64,000 nucleotides of DNA from Rhizobium sp. ACO-34A. GTDB taxonomy: Bacteria > Pseudomonadota > Alphaproteobacteria > Rhizobiales > Rhizobiaceae. Each line of letters opens with the position of its first letter. Positions within the stretch are counted from its first letter, which is position 1. Location of the stretch: the NCBI GenBank assembly GCA_002600635.1, contig CP021373.1, forward strand, positions 372,001 through 436,000, given 5' to 3'. Both the position numbers and the translations under genes were made by a program. Positions 1 through 8,175 of this stretch are shown in pieces. Below the pieces are notes generated by a model that saw only the letters and a list, made by a program, of their open reading frames with translations, was not told where the DNA came from and searched no databases.

Positions 1-1034
1 GCACGCTCCTCGTCGGTGTTTCCGCCGGTTGGCACGATCTGCAGTTTCCTGTAGCCCAGAACCTCTGCGACGATCTCGAAGATCGGGCGCGGATCATGGC
101 GAAACGACAGCGGGGCCTTTCCGTCGCCCGGCCGGATATCATAGCAGACCAGTTCGTCGGCCACCTCCTTGAAGGTGGTCACAACGTCGCCGCCGCACAG
201 GGTGAACACCGTGTCCAGATGCATTGCGGCACGCGATTTCGGAATCCGGAACGCCAGAACGCGGTCAACGATCCCCTTCGCGAACAATGCCTCGGCCAGT
301 TGGCCTATCCCCTGCGGCGACGATCGTTCCCCCATGCCGACAAGCACAGTACGGTTGCCGACCGGCATCACATCCCCGCCTTCGAGCGTGGCAAGACCAT
401 GCTCCTTCGTCGGGTCCCCCCAGTGGATCGTCACATCGCCCGCGAATTTCGGATGGAACCTGTAAATCGCGGCATTCAGCAGGGTTTCCGGACGTCGGGC
501 GGGCCAGTACATCGGGTTCAGCGTCACCCCGCCATAGATCCATGCAGAGTTATCCCGTGTGAACAGGGCATTGGGCAATGGTGGGAATACGAAACCATGA
601 TGGCCGAGATAGCTGCCGAACAGTCCTGCCGGACGGAAAGGAAGATCGTCCGCGGCCAGCCCCCCAAGCAGATATTCCGCCAGTTTGGCGCCCGGCAGCT
701 CTTCCATCCACGCGCGCAGTTCCGCCGTAAACCCCACCCCGACCTGATCGGGATTGATGCGGTGGTCAAGCACCCAGGCCCGCCCGTCCCTGCGATCCAG
801 CGTTTCCGCAAGGAGTACGTTCACATCCAGCACTTCCACGCCTTCATCGCGCATCAGGCCGGAAAACACATCATGATCCTTCTGGGCCTGCTTGACCCAG
901 AATACGTCGTCAAACAGCAGTTCCTGGCAATTCGACGGCGTAAGTCGCCGATGAGCCAGTCCCGGACGGCAGACGATCACCTGCCGCAACCTGCCGGTTT
1001 CGGAATGGACACCGAGTTTCTGAGATATGGTCAT
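1..1034 (-). CDS. arcA: Arginine deiminase, 3' part cut off by window edge
   Basis: Most of arginine deiminase, which hydrolyses L-arginine to citrulline and ammonium, the first step of the cytoplasmic ADI pathway that yields ATP through carbamate kinase. The frame reads about 344 codons from the ATG at 1034 ([14 protein letters not shown]) and runs off the left edge. The C-terminal active-site cysteine (family length is about 410 residues) is therefore outside. Visible family motifs are FTRD followed by NSAWIYGG, then LEGGDVMP and MHLDTVFT, which hold guanidinium-binding and catalytic acidic and His residues. It begins 25 bases after the arcD stop on the same strand, so it is the second gene of an arcD-arcA operon; arcB and arcC may follow beyond the edge. 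The identification is firm and only completeness is unknown. Confidence 0.95.
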   Translation of the reverse strand, partial: MTISQKLGVHSETGRLRQVIVCRPGLAHRRLTPSNCQELLFDDVFWVKQAQKDHDVFSGLMRDEGVEVLDVNVLLAETLDRRDGRAWVLDHRINPDQVGVGFTAELRAWMEELPGAKLAEYLLGGLAADDLPFRPAGLFGSYLGHHGFVFPPLPNALFTRDNSAWIYGGVTLNPMYWPARRPETLLNAAIYRFHPKFAGDVTIHWGDPTKEHGLATLEGGDVMPVGNRTVLVGMGERSSPQGIGQLAEALFAKGIVDRVLAFRIPKSRAAMHLDTVFTLCGGDVVTTFKEVADELVCYDIRPGDGKAPLSFRHDPRPIFEIVAEVLGYRKLQIVPTGGNTDEER

Positions 1035-1059
1035 CGTATCGATCCAATGCTCGAGGCGG

Positions 1060-2529
1060 TTACAGGGCGCTGATTGCGCCGGTCCACATCAGATAGGCGG
1101 CAATGGCTGCGGCAATCACGATGCCGATCCCGATCAGGGCTTCGATGCCGGAGAAGGCCTTTTCGCCCTTCGCATGCCGGGCCCACCAATATACGGGAAC
1201 GCCCACGGCATAGAGAAGCGCGCACATCAACAGGTAGTTCAGGCCTGCCGCATAGATCAGCCAGGCGCCATAGACCGTTGCGAGCGCGCCTGTGAAAATG
1301 TCCCTGCCGCGCTGCTCTCCCGGGCGGTAACCCTCGCCACTGATGGCGAGTTTGAGCGCGTATGCTCCCGAAAGCACGTATGGCACCAGGATGGCGGCCG
1401 AGGCGATGTAGAAGAGTGCAAGATAGGTGGAGTTGGCATAAAACGTCACGATCAGGAAAATCTGCACCAGAATGTTGGTGATCCAGAGGGCTCCGGCGGG
1501 CGAGCCGTTCTTGTTCTCCTGTGCGAACACATCCGGCAGCATGCCTTCACGAGCGGCACGGTAAGGAATTTCAGCCGCGAAAAGCGTCCAGCTCAGGAAT
1601 GCGCCGGCAACCGATATGACAAGTCCGATCCGCACGACCACGGAGCCCCACGGCCCGACCATCTGTTCAAGAACGCTCGCCATGGAGGCGGCGGCCGGCA
1701 GGGCGGCAAGCTCGGGCTGTGTCATGATGCCGAAGGACAATAGCGACACGCAGAGATAGACGGCGAGCGCGAGCGCAAAGCCGATAATCGTGGCGCGCCC
1801 GATATCGGAACGATTTGCGGCCCGGCCCGAAACGACGCTTGCGCCTTCAATGCCGATGAATACCCACAATGTCACGAGCATCGTGCTCTTCACCTGGGCC
1901 ATCACGCTGCCGAGATCAGGCGTTGCCGCACCCCATAGATCGATTTCGAACTTCGGGAGATTGAAGGCGAACACGGCAAGGACAATGAAAAGCGCGATCG
2001 GAACCAGTTTGGCGATTGTCGTTATAACGTTGAGGATGGCCGCCTCGCGGATACCCACCAGGATCAGGGCGTGGGTCGACCAGAGCACTATCGACGCTCC
2101 GACAATCGCCTGGACCGTGTTTCCTTCCGCTCCGAAGGCCGGGTAGAAGTAACTCAGCGCGCCGAAGATCAGGACGACATAGGAAACGTTGCCGATCCAG
2201 GCACTTAGCCAGTATCCCCACGCGCTGTTGAAGCCCACGAAGTCGCCGAAGCCGGCGCGAGCATACGCATATGGCCCCGCATCCAGTGCCGGTTTGCGCG
2301 TTGACAATCCCTGATACACAAAGGCCAATGCAAGCATGCCAACGCCCGTTATCAACCAGCCGATCACGACCGCGCCGGGGGATGCACCCTTCGCCATGTT
2401 TTGCGGCAGACTGAACACGCCGCCGCCGATCATCGAACCAACGACGAGTGCCACGAGCGGCAGCAATCCGAGTCCGCCAGCCTTTTTCGCTGTGGTGGCG
2501 GGGCTGAAGGAGGTCTCTGAAATAGTCAT
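1060..2529 (-). CDS. arcD: Arginine/ornithine antiporter, APC family
   Basis: A 489-residue inner-membrane amino acid transporter of the APC superfamily, read as the ArcD-type arginine/ornithine exchanger that feeds the deiminase encoded next to it. The N-terminus carries the APC signature [12 protein letters not shown] in the first membrane helix, and about twelve to thirteen hydrophobic segments follow to the C-terminus. I chose the ATG at 2529 because GAGGAG (2538-2543) sits eight bases upstream. An in-frame extension to 2565 has no ribosome site. The gene is first in the operon, with an FNR/FixK box and a second palindrome in its leader. The APC family also includes other basic-amino-acid exchangers; the arcA neighbour is what points to arginine/ornithine. 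Confidence 0.9.
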   Translation of the reverse strand: MTISETSFSPATTAKKAGGLGLLPLVALVVGSMIGGGVFSLPQNMAKGASPGAVVIGWLITGVGMLALAFVYQGLSTRKPALDAGPYAYARAGFGDFVGFNSAWGYWLSAWIGNVSYVVLIFGALSYFYPAFGAEGNTVQAIVGASIVLWSTHALILVGIREAAILNVITTIAKLVPIALFIVLAVFAFNLPKFEIDLWGAATPDLGSVMAQVKSTMLVTLWVFIGIEGASVVSGRAANRSDIGRATIIGFALALAVYLCVSLLSFGIMTQPELAALPAAASMASVLEQMVGPWGSVVVRIGLVISVAGAFLSWTLFAAEIPYRAAREGMLPDVFAQENKNGSPAGALWITNILVQIFLIVTFYANSTYLALFYIASAAILVPYVLSGAYALKLAISGEGYRPGEQRGRDIFTGALATVYGAWLIYAAGLNYLLMCALLYAVGVPVYWWARHAKGEKAFSGIEALIGIGIVIAAAIAAYLMWTGAISAL

Positions 2530-2631
2530 GATGGCATCTCCTCGGTTGAAAACCCATAAAGCCATACTCCGCAGCTCTTCTGGCTGCGTTGCTCTCGACT
2601 TCCCATTGCCGGGAGCATCTCCATTTTTTTA

Positions 2632-2643
2632 TGTTGTACAACA
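2632..2643. promoter_or_regulatory. Perfect 12-base palindrome in the arcD promoter
   Basis: TGTTGTACAACA is a perfect palindrome lying between the FNR box and arcD, where the -10 region would fall if the FNR box sits at -41.5. The TTGTACAA core resembles operators of GntR/FCD-type repressors. A second regulator could therefore act here, but no regulator can be assigned. Confidence 0.45.
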
Positions 2644-2659
2644 AAGATGACGAGCGTAA

Positions 2660-2673
2660 TTGATGCATATCAA
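2660..2673 (-). promoter_or_regulatory. FNR/FixK/ANR box of the arc operon
   Basis: TTGATGCATATCAA matches the consensus TTGAT-N4-ATCAA exactly. It lies 131 bases upstream of the arcD ATG. Class II placement (centre at -41.5) would put transcription start near 2625. Control of arginine deiminase by ANR/FNR under low oxygen is known in Pseudomonas and fits this site. Confidence 0.8.
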
Positions 2674-2809
2674 GATGAGGTCGAAAATGTTGCGGGGCCT
2701 GTTTGATATGCTGCCGGGGTCGGTCATGGAGGCGTCCAGGCCGGATCGCGGAGACGGCCTTCATCCTCTGCAGGATAGTCGTAGCGCCACGGCAAGAAAC
2801 CCGTCGATC

Positions 2810-2935
2810 TCACCAGATGATGCGGAACCCCGCTTTTCCTTGTAGCGAGTGACTTTCGCCGAAATTACCGAGGCTCGTGGTGACAGGGCCCTCGGCGTAA
2901 AGCGAATGACTGCCGCCATTCCAGCTGGCCGCCAT
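2810..2935 (-). pseudogene. Remnant of an autotransporter beta-barrel C-terminus
   Basis: The last 41 codons of a minus-strand frame end in HSLYAEGPVTTSLGNF and then GKAGFRIIW. Alternating residues, the SLYAEG...TSLxNFGxSxSLxGxAGFRxxW pattern and the terminal aromatic residue are typical of the final strands of autotransporter outer-membrane barrels. Nothing upstream continues the barrel. The frame instead enters unrelated sequence just past a tandem 16-base duplication (copies at about 2911-2926 and 2927-2942) that shifts the frame. I read this as the surviving 3' end of a deleted or decayed gene. Confidence rests on the C-terminal pattern only. Confidence 0.55.
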
Positions 2936-3277
2936 TCCAGCTTTAGGTCCCGCCGCTGCCGACATTGCCCCCACGGTGCAACTGCCGGCGAAGGCTGGCT
3001 GCCGCATATAGAGAATGATGGCAAAAACCCGAAAAGCAACGATCGCAAAGACTGGAAACATGCGCGTGACCCCGGGCCTTTTTCCCTGTTCCCGCATCGG
3101 CTGACAGCCTTGGTCTCGAGCGGCAGGCCGGTCGAGTGCAACGCATCCTGATCGAGCCTCGGCCATGAAGTCCCGTTGGAAATCTCCCACCGTAAATCCA
3201 ACATCGCGGAGATTTTTGCAGCGGGGCCATATATGCTGAAACGGAGGAGGCGTTGTGGTTCACGGAGGGCGCCTTGG

Positions 3278-4237
3278 ATGGGAGAGGCGCCTGTGACAGC
3301 AAGAGACACACATATCGAACGCGTCCGGGATTCGGTTGCCAGGGGCGATGCATCCCGCTCGCTTCATGCAGCTTCCTGGCGGCGATGCATATCCCTCTAT
3401 GGCATGGATCCTGCCGAACCCCGGCCATCGCATGTCCTCGGTCACGCTGAACTCGGTGCGGCACGGGAACGGTCGGAGGAACTTCTTCATGCCGGGGTTC
3501 CGGTGATCGACCGCCTGTTCCGGCTTGCGGGTTCCGGCGTCTGCCTGCTCTGGGCGGATGAAGAGGGGGTTCCGCTGCAGTCCTGGGACGAGGAGGCGGA
3601 TGCTGTCGATCTGCGGCATATGGGGCTCTGCGCGGGCACCGACTGGAGCGAACGTCACGAGGGCACCAACGGGATCGGCACCTGCCTTGTGGAACGACGG
3701 CCCCTGATCGTCCGCGACGATCAGCACTTCTTCCCGAGGGAGGCGCGGATCACCTGCCTCGTTGCCCCCATCTTCGACCATCAGGGTAGCCTGAGGGGTG
3801 CTCTCAATGCGACGATCTATGGCCGGAACGACGTTTCCGGCCGCACTGAACTTCTGTTCGCGGCGATTTGCGATGCCGCGCAGGAGATCGAGGCCGAGTA
3901 TTTTCACCAGGCCTTCGAGGGATTGCGTATCCTGTCCGTCGGCGGGCGGCGCGGCACGGCCCTTCTGGCCGTCGATCGCGATGAAATTCTCGTCGGTGCC
4001 ACCAGAACGGCGAGAGCCGCGCTGGGCCTGAGCGACAGCCTGATCGACACCGGCTGCTGCGTAACGGATCTCTTCGAAGATGGTCAGGACGGTCTTGACG
4101 GGGCGGAACGTGGTGTTCTTCGTCGCGCACTTGCCCGGCAGCGAGGCAATGTCACGGCCGCTGCCCGTGAACTCGATATCAGCCTCGCCACGATGAAGCG
4201 GAAAATCCAGCAGCACCGCCTGCGCCGCAAGCCATAA
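3278..4237 (+). CDS. AcoR-like GAF plus Fis-type HTH transcriptional regulator
   Basis: A 319-residue cytoplasmic regulator. The N-terminal half resembles the sensory region of AcoR-type activators: a GAF fold around residues 70-210 containing GLCAGTDWSER and GTNGIGTCL. The C-terminal 45 residues form a Fis-type helix-turn-helix (GNVTAAARELDISLATMKRK). The central AAA+ sigma-54 activation module of true AcoR is absent, so it should act as an ordinary sigma-70 regulator. The ATG at 3278 is preceded by GGAGGG (3264-3269); longer in-frame starts at 3176 and 3233 lack such a site. It lies directly upstream of aldA on the same strand, so it probably senses an aldehyde or its precursor and controls aldA-lldD. 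The effector is unknown. Confidence 0.8.
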   Translation: MGEAPVTARDTHIERVRDSVARGDASRSLHAASWRRCISLYGMDPAEPRPSHVLGHAELGAARERSEELLHAGVPVIDRLFRLAGSGVCLLWADEEGVPLQSWDEEADAVDLRHMGLCAGTDWSERHEGTNGIGTCLVERRPLIVRDDQHFFPREARITCLVAPIFDHQGSLRGALNATIYGRNDVSGRTELLFAAICDAAQEIEAEYFHQAFEGLRILSVGGRRGTALLAVDRDEILVGATRTARAALGLSDSLIDTGCCVTDLFEDGQDGLDGAERGVLRRALARQRGNVTAAARELDISLATMKRKIQQHRLRRKP

Positions 4238-4251
4238 GCGTCTGGCGAACA

Positions 4252-4267
4252 GGCTCACCTTTGAGCC
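4252..4267 (+). terminator. Short hairpin after the GAF regulator
   Basis: GGCTCA-CCTT-TGAGCC is a perfect six-base-pair stem 15 bases after the regulator's stop. No clear T-run follows, so it may be a weak terminator or simply a processing hairpin. Confidence 0.35.
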
Positions 4268-4333
4268 GGTTGAAGCGTTTGCCTGATGGCTGCCGGCTGA
4301 CAGTTCATCATGTCCGCGTCAGGGTACGGCGGC

Positions 4334-4351
4334 CCCCGGTAACGTCCGGGG
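4334..4351 (+). promoter_or_regulatory. GC-rich hairpin in the aldA leader
   Basis: CCCCGG-TAACGT-CCGGGG forms a six-base-pair stem ending 13 bases before the aldA ribosome site (GAGGAGG at 4365-4371). It could stabilise the transcript or tune expression. No known riboswitch family is recognised. Confidence 0.35.
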
Positions 4352-4378
4352 CGCTGCGTTTCTTGAGGAGGAAACATC

Positions 4379-5857
4379 ATGAACAAGACAGACCTGCGTC
4401 CGCGCGCTGAGAGCTTTTCCAGCACGCCGGCCGACTATCGCAACTATATCGACGGCGCTTTCGTGGGTGAGGCGTCCGACTGGATCGAGGTATCCAACCC
4501 GGCGACCGGCGCCCTGCTCGGACGCATTCCCGACAGCGATGCCGCTGCTGTCGATGCGGCGGTGGCTGCCGCTCGCCGCGCTCAGCCGGCCTGGGAAAAG
4601 CTGCCGGCAATCGAGCGCGCCAACCATCTCCGCAAGATTTCCGCGAAGCTGCGCGAACACAGGCTCGAGCTTGCCGATATCATCGTGCGCGAGCAGGGCA
4701 AGGTTCGCGGGTTGGCGCAGGTCGAGGTTGATTTCACCGCTGACTACATCGACTACATGGCCGAGTGGGCGCGCCGTATCGAAGGCGAGGTACTGACCAG
4801 CGACCGCCCGAACGAGACGATGCTGCTCCTGCGCAAGCCGCTCGGCGTCGTTGCCGGCATTCTGCCGTGGAACTTTCCGTTCTTCCTGATCGCCCGCAAG
4901 ATGGCGCCGGCTCTGGTGACCGGCAACACGATCGTCATCAAGCCGAGCGAAGAGACCCCGATCAACGCCTATGTCTTCGCCGAGCTTCTGGCCGAGACCG
5001 ACCTGCCGGCAGGCGTGTTCAACTTGGTCGGCGGGCGCGGCCGCATTTCCGGCGAGGCGCTGGCCAGCCATCCGGGTATCGACCTCATCACCTTCACCGG
5101 CAGCGTGGCGACCGGCTCGCACATCATGCAGCTTGCCGGCAAGAACCTGACCAAGGTCAATCTCGAGCTCGGCGGCAAGGCTCCGGCCATCGTTCTGGCC
5201 GATGCGGATCTCGATCTGGCGGCAAAGGCGATCTTCGATTCCCGCGTCATCAACACCGGGCAGGTGTGCAATTGCGCCGAGCGCGTCTATGTCGAGCGTC
5301 CGGTCCACGATGCGCTCGTTGCCAGGCTCAAGGCGCATTTCGAAGGCACGCGTTACGGCGACCCTTCGGTCGAGGCCGACCTGCATATGGGACCGCTCGT
5401 CAACAAGGCAGGTCTCGACAAGGTGGCGCAGGCCGTCGATACCGCCCGTCAACAAGGCGCGACGATCGTCCTCGGCGGCAAGGTCGCCGACAAGGGACAG
5501 GGCTTCCACTACGAGCCTACGCTCATCACCGACGCGACGGCGGAGATGGATATCATGAAGCGGGAAACCTTCGGTCCTGTCCTGCCGGTCCAGGTGGTCG
5601 ACAGCCTCGACGAGGCGATCCGGCTCGCCAATGATTCCGACTATGGCCTGACCTCGTCCATCTACACGACGAACCTCAACGCGGCGCTCAAGGCATCGCG
5701 CGAACTGAAGTTCGGCGAGACCTACATCAACCGCGAGAACTTCGAAGCCATGCAGGGCTTCCACGCTGGCCGCCGCAAGTCCGGCATCGGCGGCGCCGAC
5801 GGCAAGCATGGTCTTTACGAGTTCACCGTGACGCACGCCGTCTACATCCAGGGCTGA
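4379..5857 (+). CDS. aldA: Lactaldehyde/glycolaldehyde dehydrogenase
   Basis: A 492-residue NAD-dependent aldehyde dehydrogenase closely resembling AldA of enteric bacteria, which oxidises L-lactaldehyde to L-lactate and glycolaldehyde to glycolate. Matching blocks run the whole length, for example VEVDFTADYIDYMAEWARR, GILPWNFPFFLIARKMAPAL and the C-terminal GETYINRENFEAMQGFHAG. The catalytic pair is visible: Glu263 in LELGGKAP and the GQVCNCAER cysteines at 297/299. GAGGAGG lies eight bases before the ATG. The next gene, lldD, would oxidise the lactate formed, so the pair completes lactaldehyde to pyruvate, the tail of L-fucose/L-rhamnose-type catabolism. The upstream GAF regulator is the likely controller. 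A broader aldehyde range cannot be excluded. Confidence 0.92.
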   Translation: MNKTDLRPRAESFSSTPADYRNYIDGAFVGEASDWIEVSNPATGALLGRIPDSDAAAVDAAVAAARRAQPAWEKLPAIERANHLRKISAKLREHRLELADIIVREQGKVRGLAQVEVDFTADYIDYMAEWARRIEGEVLTSDRPNETMLLLRKPLGVVAGILPWNFPFFLIARKMAPALVTGNTIVIKPSEETPINAYVFAELLAETDLPAGVFNLVGGRGRISGEALASHPGIDLITFTGSVATGSHIMQLAGKNLTKVNLELGGKAPAIVLADADLDLAAKAIFDSRVINTGQVCNCAERVYVERPVHDALVARLKAHFEGTRYGDPSVEADLHMGPLVNKAGLDKVAQAVDTARQQGATIVLGGKVADKGQGFHYEPTLITDATAEMDIMKRETFGPVLPVQVVDSLDEAIRLANDSDYGLTSSIYTTNLNAALKASRELKFGETYINRENFEAMQGFHAGRRKSGIGGADGKHGLYEFTVTHAVYIQG

Positions 5858-5862
5858 GCGTT

Positions 5863-5902
5863 GCCGGAAGGCGACACCGCTTGCCGGTTGTCGCCTTCCG
5901 GC
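5863..5902 (+). terminator. Fourteen-base-pair hairpin after aldA
   Basis: GCCGGAAGGCGACA (5863-5876) and TGTCGCCTTCCGGC (5889-5902) are perfectly complementary with a 12-base loop, starting six bases after the aldA stop. No T-run follows, so it probably acts as a partial terminator or a 3' stabiliser between aldA and lldD. Confidence 0.55.
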
Positions 5903-6049
5903 CAGATTACCGCTTGCCGTGGGCGGCGATATCCTTCACGGATCAACCCCTAGCAGGTGTAATTTCCGGTTTCACATCCGTTTTCCAGAGCCGGGCCGTC
6001 GTTCTTCCAGAACAGGCGGCAGGCCTGTCTGGACCGAGAGACAAAGATC

Positions 6050-7195
6050 ATGCGGCTTGCCGATTGCCACAATTTTCATGATTTCCGCCGACTGGCCAAA
6101 CAGCGGCTTCCGGGGCCGATCTTCAACTATATCGACGGCGCGGCCGAGGACGAGGTGACGTACCGGCGCAATACGGCATCCTTCGAAAGCTGCGATCTGC
6201 TTCCGAGCGTGCTCGCCGGTGTGAGCGATGTCGATATGTCGGTGACCGTGATGGGCCAGAAGCTGGCCATGCCCGTTTACTGCTCGCCGACGGCCCTGCA
6301 ACGCCTCTTCCATCACGACGGCGAGCGCGCCGTTGCGGCCGCGGCCGACCGGTTCGGAACCATGTTCGGCGTATCCTCGCTCGGCACGACCAGCCTTGAG
6401 GAGGTGCGTCGCATCAGCAAGTCGCCCCAAGTCTATCAGTTTTATTTCCATAAGGACCGCGGGCTTAACCGCGAAATGATGATCCGCGCCAAGGAGGCGG
6501 GCGTCGAAGTGATGATGCTGACGGTGGACAGCATTACCGGCGGCAACAGGGAGCGCGACAAGCGCACCGGCTTCTCCATACCCTTTCGCCTGACCCTGGC
6601 CGGCATGGCGCAGTTCGCCATAAAGCCGGCCTGGGCGATCAATCATTTTACCCATGAGAAATTCAAGCTGCCGCAGCTCGACAAACATGTCGACATGGGC
6701 AGCGGCACCATGTCGATCAGCCGGTATTTCACCGACATGCTCGACCCCACGATGAACTGGTCCGACGTCGCCGAGATGGTGAAGACGTGGGGCGGGCAGT
6801 TCTGCCTCAAGGGCATTATGACTGTCGAGGATGCCAAACGCGCCATCGATATCGGCTGCACCGGCATCATCCTGTCAAATCACGGCGGACGCCAGCTCGA
6901 CGGGTCGCGAAGCGGTTTCGACCAGCTGGCGGAAATCGTCGATGCGGTCGGTGACCGTATCGACGTGATGATGGATGGCGGCGTGCAGCGCGGTACCCAT
7001 GTGCTGAAGGCGCTTTCGCTCGGCGCCAAGGCTGTGGGTCTCGGCCGCTATTACCTGTTTCCGCTCGCCGCCGCTGGCCAGGCCGGCGTGGAAAGAGCGC
7101 TGCTGCAGATACACACCGAGCTCGAGCGCGACATGAAGCTGATGGGGTGCCGTTCGGTCGCGGATCTGTCGAGGAACAATCTTCGCTTCCGGTAA
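6050..7195 (+). CDS. lldD: FMN-dependent L-lactate dehydrogenase
   Basis: A 381-residue member of the FMN-dependent alpha-hydroxy acid dehydrogenase family, read as the membrane-associated, quinone-linked L-lactate dehydrogenase (L-lactate to pyruvate). The active-site block SNHGGRQLDG places the catalytic His at residue 278 and the substrate-binding Arg at 281. FMN-barrel motifs FNYIDGAAEDE near the N-terminus, QVYQFYFHKDRG and DVMMDGGVQRG are present, and the length matches LldD (about 380-396). The gene lies 193 bases after aldA on the same strand. A strong terminator follows it. Other family members (glycolate oxidase, mandelate dehydrogenase) are possible; the aldA context favours lactate. 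Confidence 0.87.
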   Translation: MRLADCHNFHDFRRLAKQRLPGPIFNYIDGAAEDEVTYRRNTASFESCDLLPSVLAGVSDVDMSVTVMGQKLAMPVYCSPTALQRLFHHDGERAVAAAADRFGTMFGVSSLGTTSLEEVRRISKSPQVYQFYFHKDRGLNREMMIRAKEAGVEVMMLTVDSITGGNRERDKRTGFSIPFRLTLAGMAQFAIKPAWAINHFTHEKFKLPQLDKHVDMGSGTMSISRYFTDMLDPTMNWSDVAEMVKTWGGQFCLKGIMTVEDAKRAIDIGCTGIILSNHGGRQLDGSRSGFDQLAEIVDAVGDRIDVMMDGGVQRGTHVLKALSLGAKAVGLGRYYLFPLAAAGQAGVERALLQIHTELERDMKLMGCRSVADLSRNNLRFR

Positions 7196-7243
7196 AGCTA
7201 CCGTTGCGCCGATAGATGCGCATTCTCACAGACTGCAAATGGA

Positions 7244-7267
7244 CTGCCTCGCGAGGCAGGTTTTCTT
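7244..7267 (+). terminator. Rho-independent terminator after lldD
   Basis: CTGCCT-CGCG-AGGCAG followed by GTTTTCTT gives a six-base-pair GC-rich stem with a T-run, 48 bases after the lldD stop. This is the clearest intrinsic terminator on the plus strand here and marks the end of the aldA-lldD unit. Confidence 0.75.
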
Positions 7268-7331
7268 GGAACGTCCCGATGCGGGACAATTCTGATTGAC
7301 GATTGACATCTCGGGAAACTAAAATTGCTGG

Positions 7332-7778
7332 ATGAAAGAATTGTTCGATCCGGGCCGGGCGCCCCGACGTTGGCAGGGCTGCTTGATGGTCGGCCTATTC
7401 ACGCTGACGATAGCCATTGACGGTATTTCATCGGCGGCTCTTGCCTTAAGTGACGAGAGACTCAACCAGCAACTACTCAAGCTCGATCCAGAAACCAGGC
7501 TGGAGCAAACCTGCGATACGGAGGTTATGTTTCGTATCAACCATGATGCCAACAAGTTTGAAGTCGACAAGGTGATAGCCTACGCATTCGGCGACAGCAC
7601 CAGTAGCGGGAACAGCTTCAATGCTCCCGGAGCAGTGTTTAGAAGTCGCGGTCAGTGGTACCACTTGAAATACATGTGCCAGACCGGCCCCCGACATCTC
7701 GATGCACACAAACTCACATACGAGATTGGGCCGGTTGTGCCGCGTTCAGAGTGGAGTGAGCATTACCTCTACGACTAA
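7332..7778 (+). CDS. DUF930-type exported protein
   Basis: A 148-residue protein whose N-terminus (positive residues, then a hydrophobic stretch at about 18-38) looks like a signal peptide or signal anchor, so the protein is probably periplasmic. The rest fits the DUF930 pattern: LDPETRLEQTCDTEVM, DKVIAYAFGD, APGAVFRSRGQWYHLKYMC, EIGPVVPRSEW. Two conserved cysteines could form a disulphide. DUF930 proteins are common in Rhizobiales and have no established biochemical role. The gene stands alone after the lldD terminator and faces the minus-strand argE-like unit. Codon use looks normal. The family call is from memory of the pattern and no function can be offered. Confidence 0.7.
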   Translation: MKELFDPGRAPRRWQGCLMVGLFTLTIAIDGISSAALALSDERLNQQLLKLDPETRLEQTCDTEVMFRINHDANKFEVDKVIAYAFGDSTSSGNSFNAPGAVFRSRGQWYHLKYMCQTGPRHLDAHKLTYEIGPVVPRSEWSEHYLYD

Positions 7779-8175
7779 TCGATCGATGCTACCCCAAGGG
7801 AAATCGGTATCGCATCATTGAAAATGTACCTGCTCAGTGCCCCTGAGACAGAACTGGTTGGGTGGAGATAGAGGGTTTTCGGCTCATCGCAGCTCCTTCA
7901 AGGGAGGCGACGATGCACGAGATATCCGGGTGCTTCTTCTGGTCGACGGGCGTCGACGAGAAGGAACGCTCTTGCAGCGATGACCGGCGGACAAATCATC
8001 GATACGCGTCTGAACTTTCCGGCTTTAACGCTCTTCGCCCAAACGAGCGGGGCCGGAGCCCTTCCGCAGTTTCTAACGGTGACCCAGGGCGCCTGTTGAT
8101 TTCCATCGGGGATGGTTGGCTCGGAAGTTCACTTCAATGGCGGTTCAGTTACGGTCCGGAGCAGCAAAGGATGTT
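7779..8175. other. Convergent intergenic region, no gene seen
   Basis: About 400 bases between the ends of the DUF930 gene and the minus-strand hydrolase gene. An open frame at 7862-8245 on the plus strand has no credible start, product or composition and overlaps the hydrolase gene. No repeat or convincing terminator was found. Confidence 0.4.

Larger units (their letters stand above)
2530..3277. other. Long non-coding gap between arcD and the divergent regulator
   Basis: About 750 bases without an intact gene. It holds the arc promoter elements at 2632-2673, a decayed autotransporter end at 2810-2935 with a 16-base tandem duplication beside it, and presumably the promoter of the plus-strand regulator that begins at 3278. 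Open frames here on both strands have no recognisable product apart from the autotransporter tail. Confidence 0.5.

Noticed and set aside
96-1073. Long plus-strand open frames over the first kilobase
   Set aside because: They are Arg/His/Pro-rich shadows of the arginine deiminase gene, whose motifs read clearly on the minus strand.
4268-4378. Sigma-54 (-24/-12) promoter before aldA
   Set aside because: No TGGCAC-N5-TTGC-like sequence with correct spacing, and the neighbouring regulator lacks the AAA+ domain.
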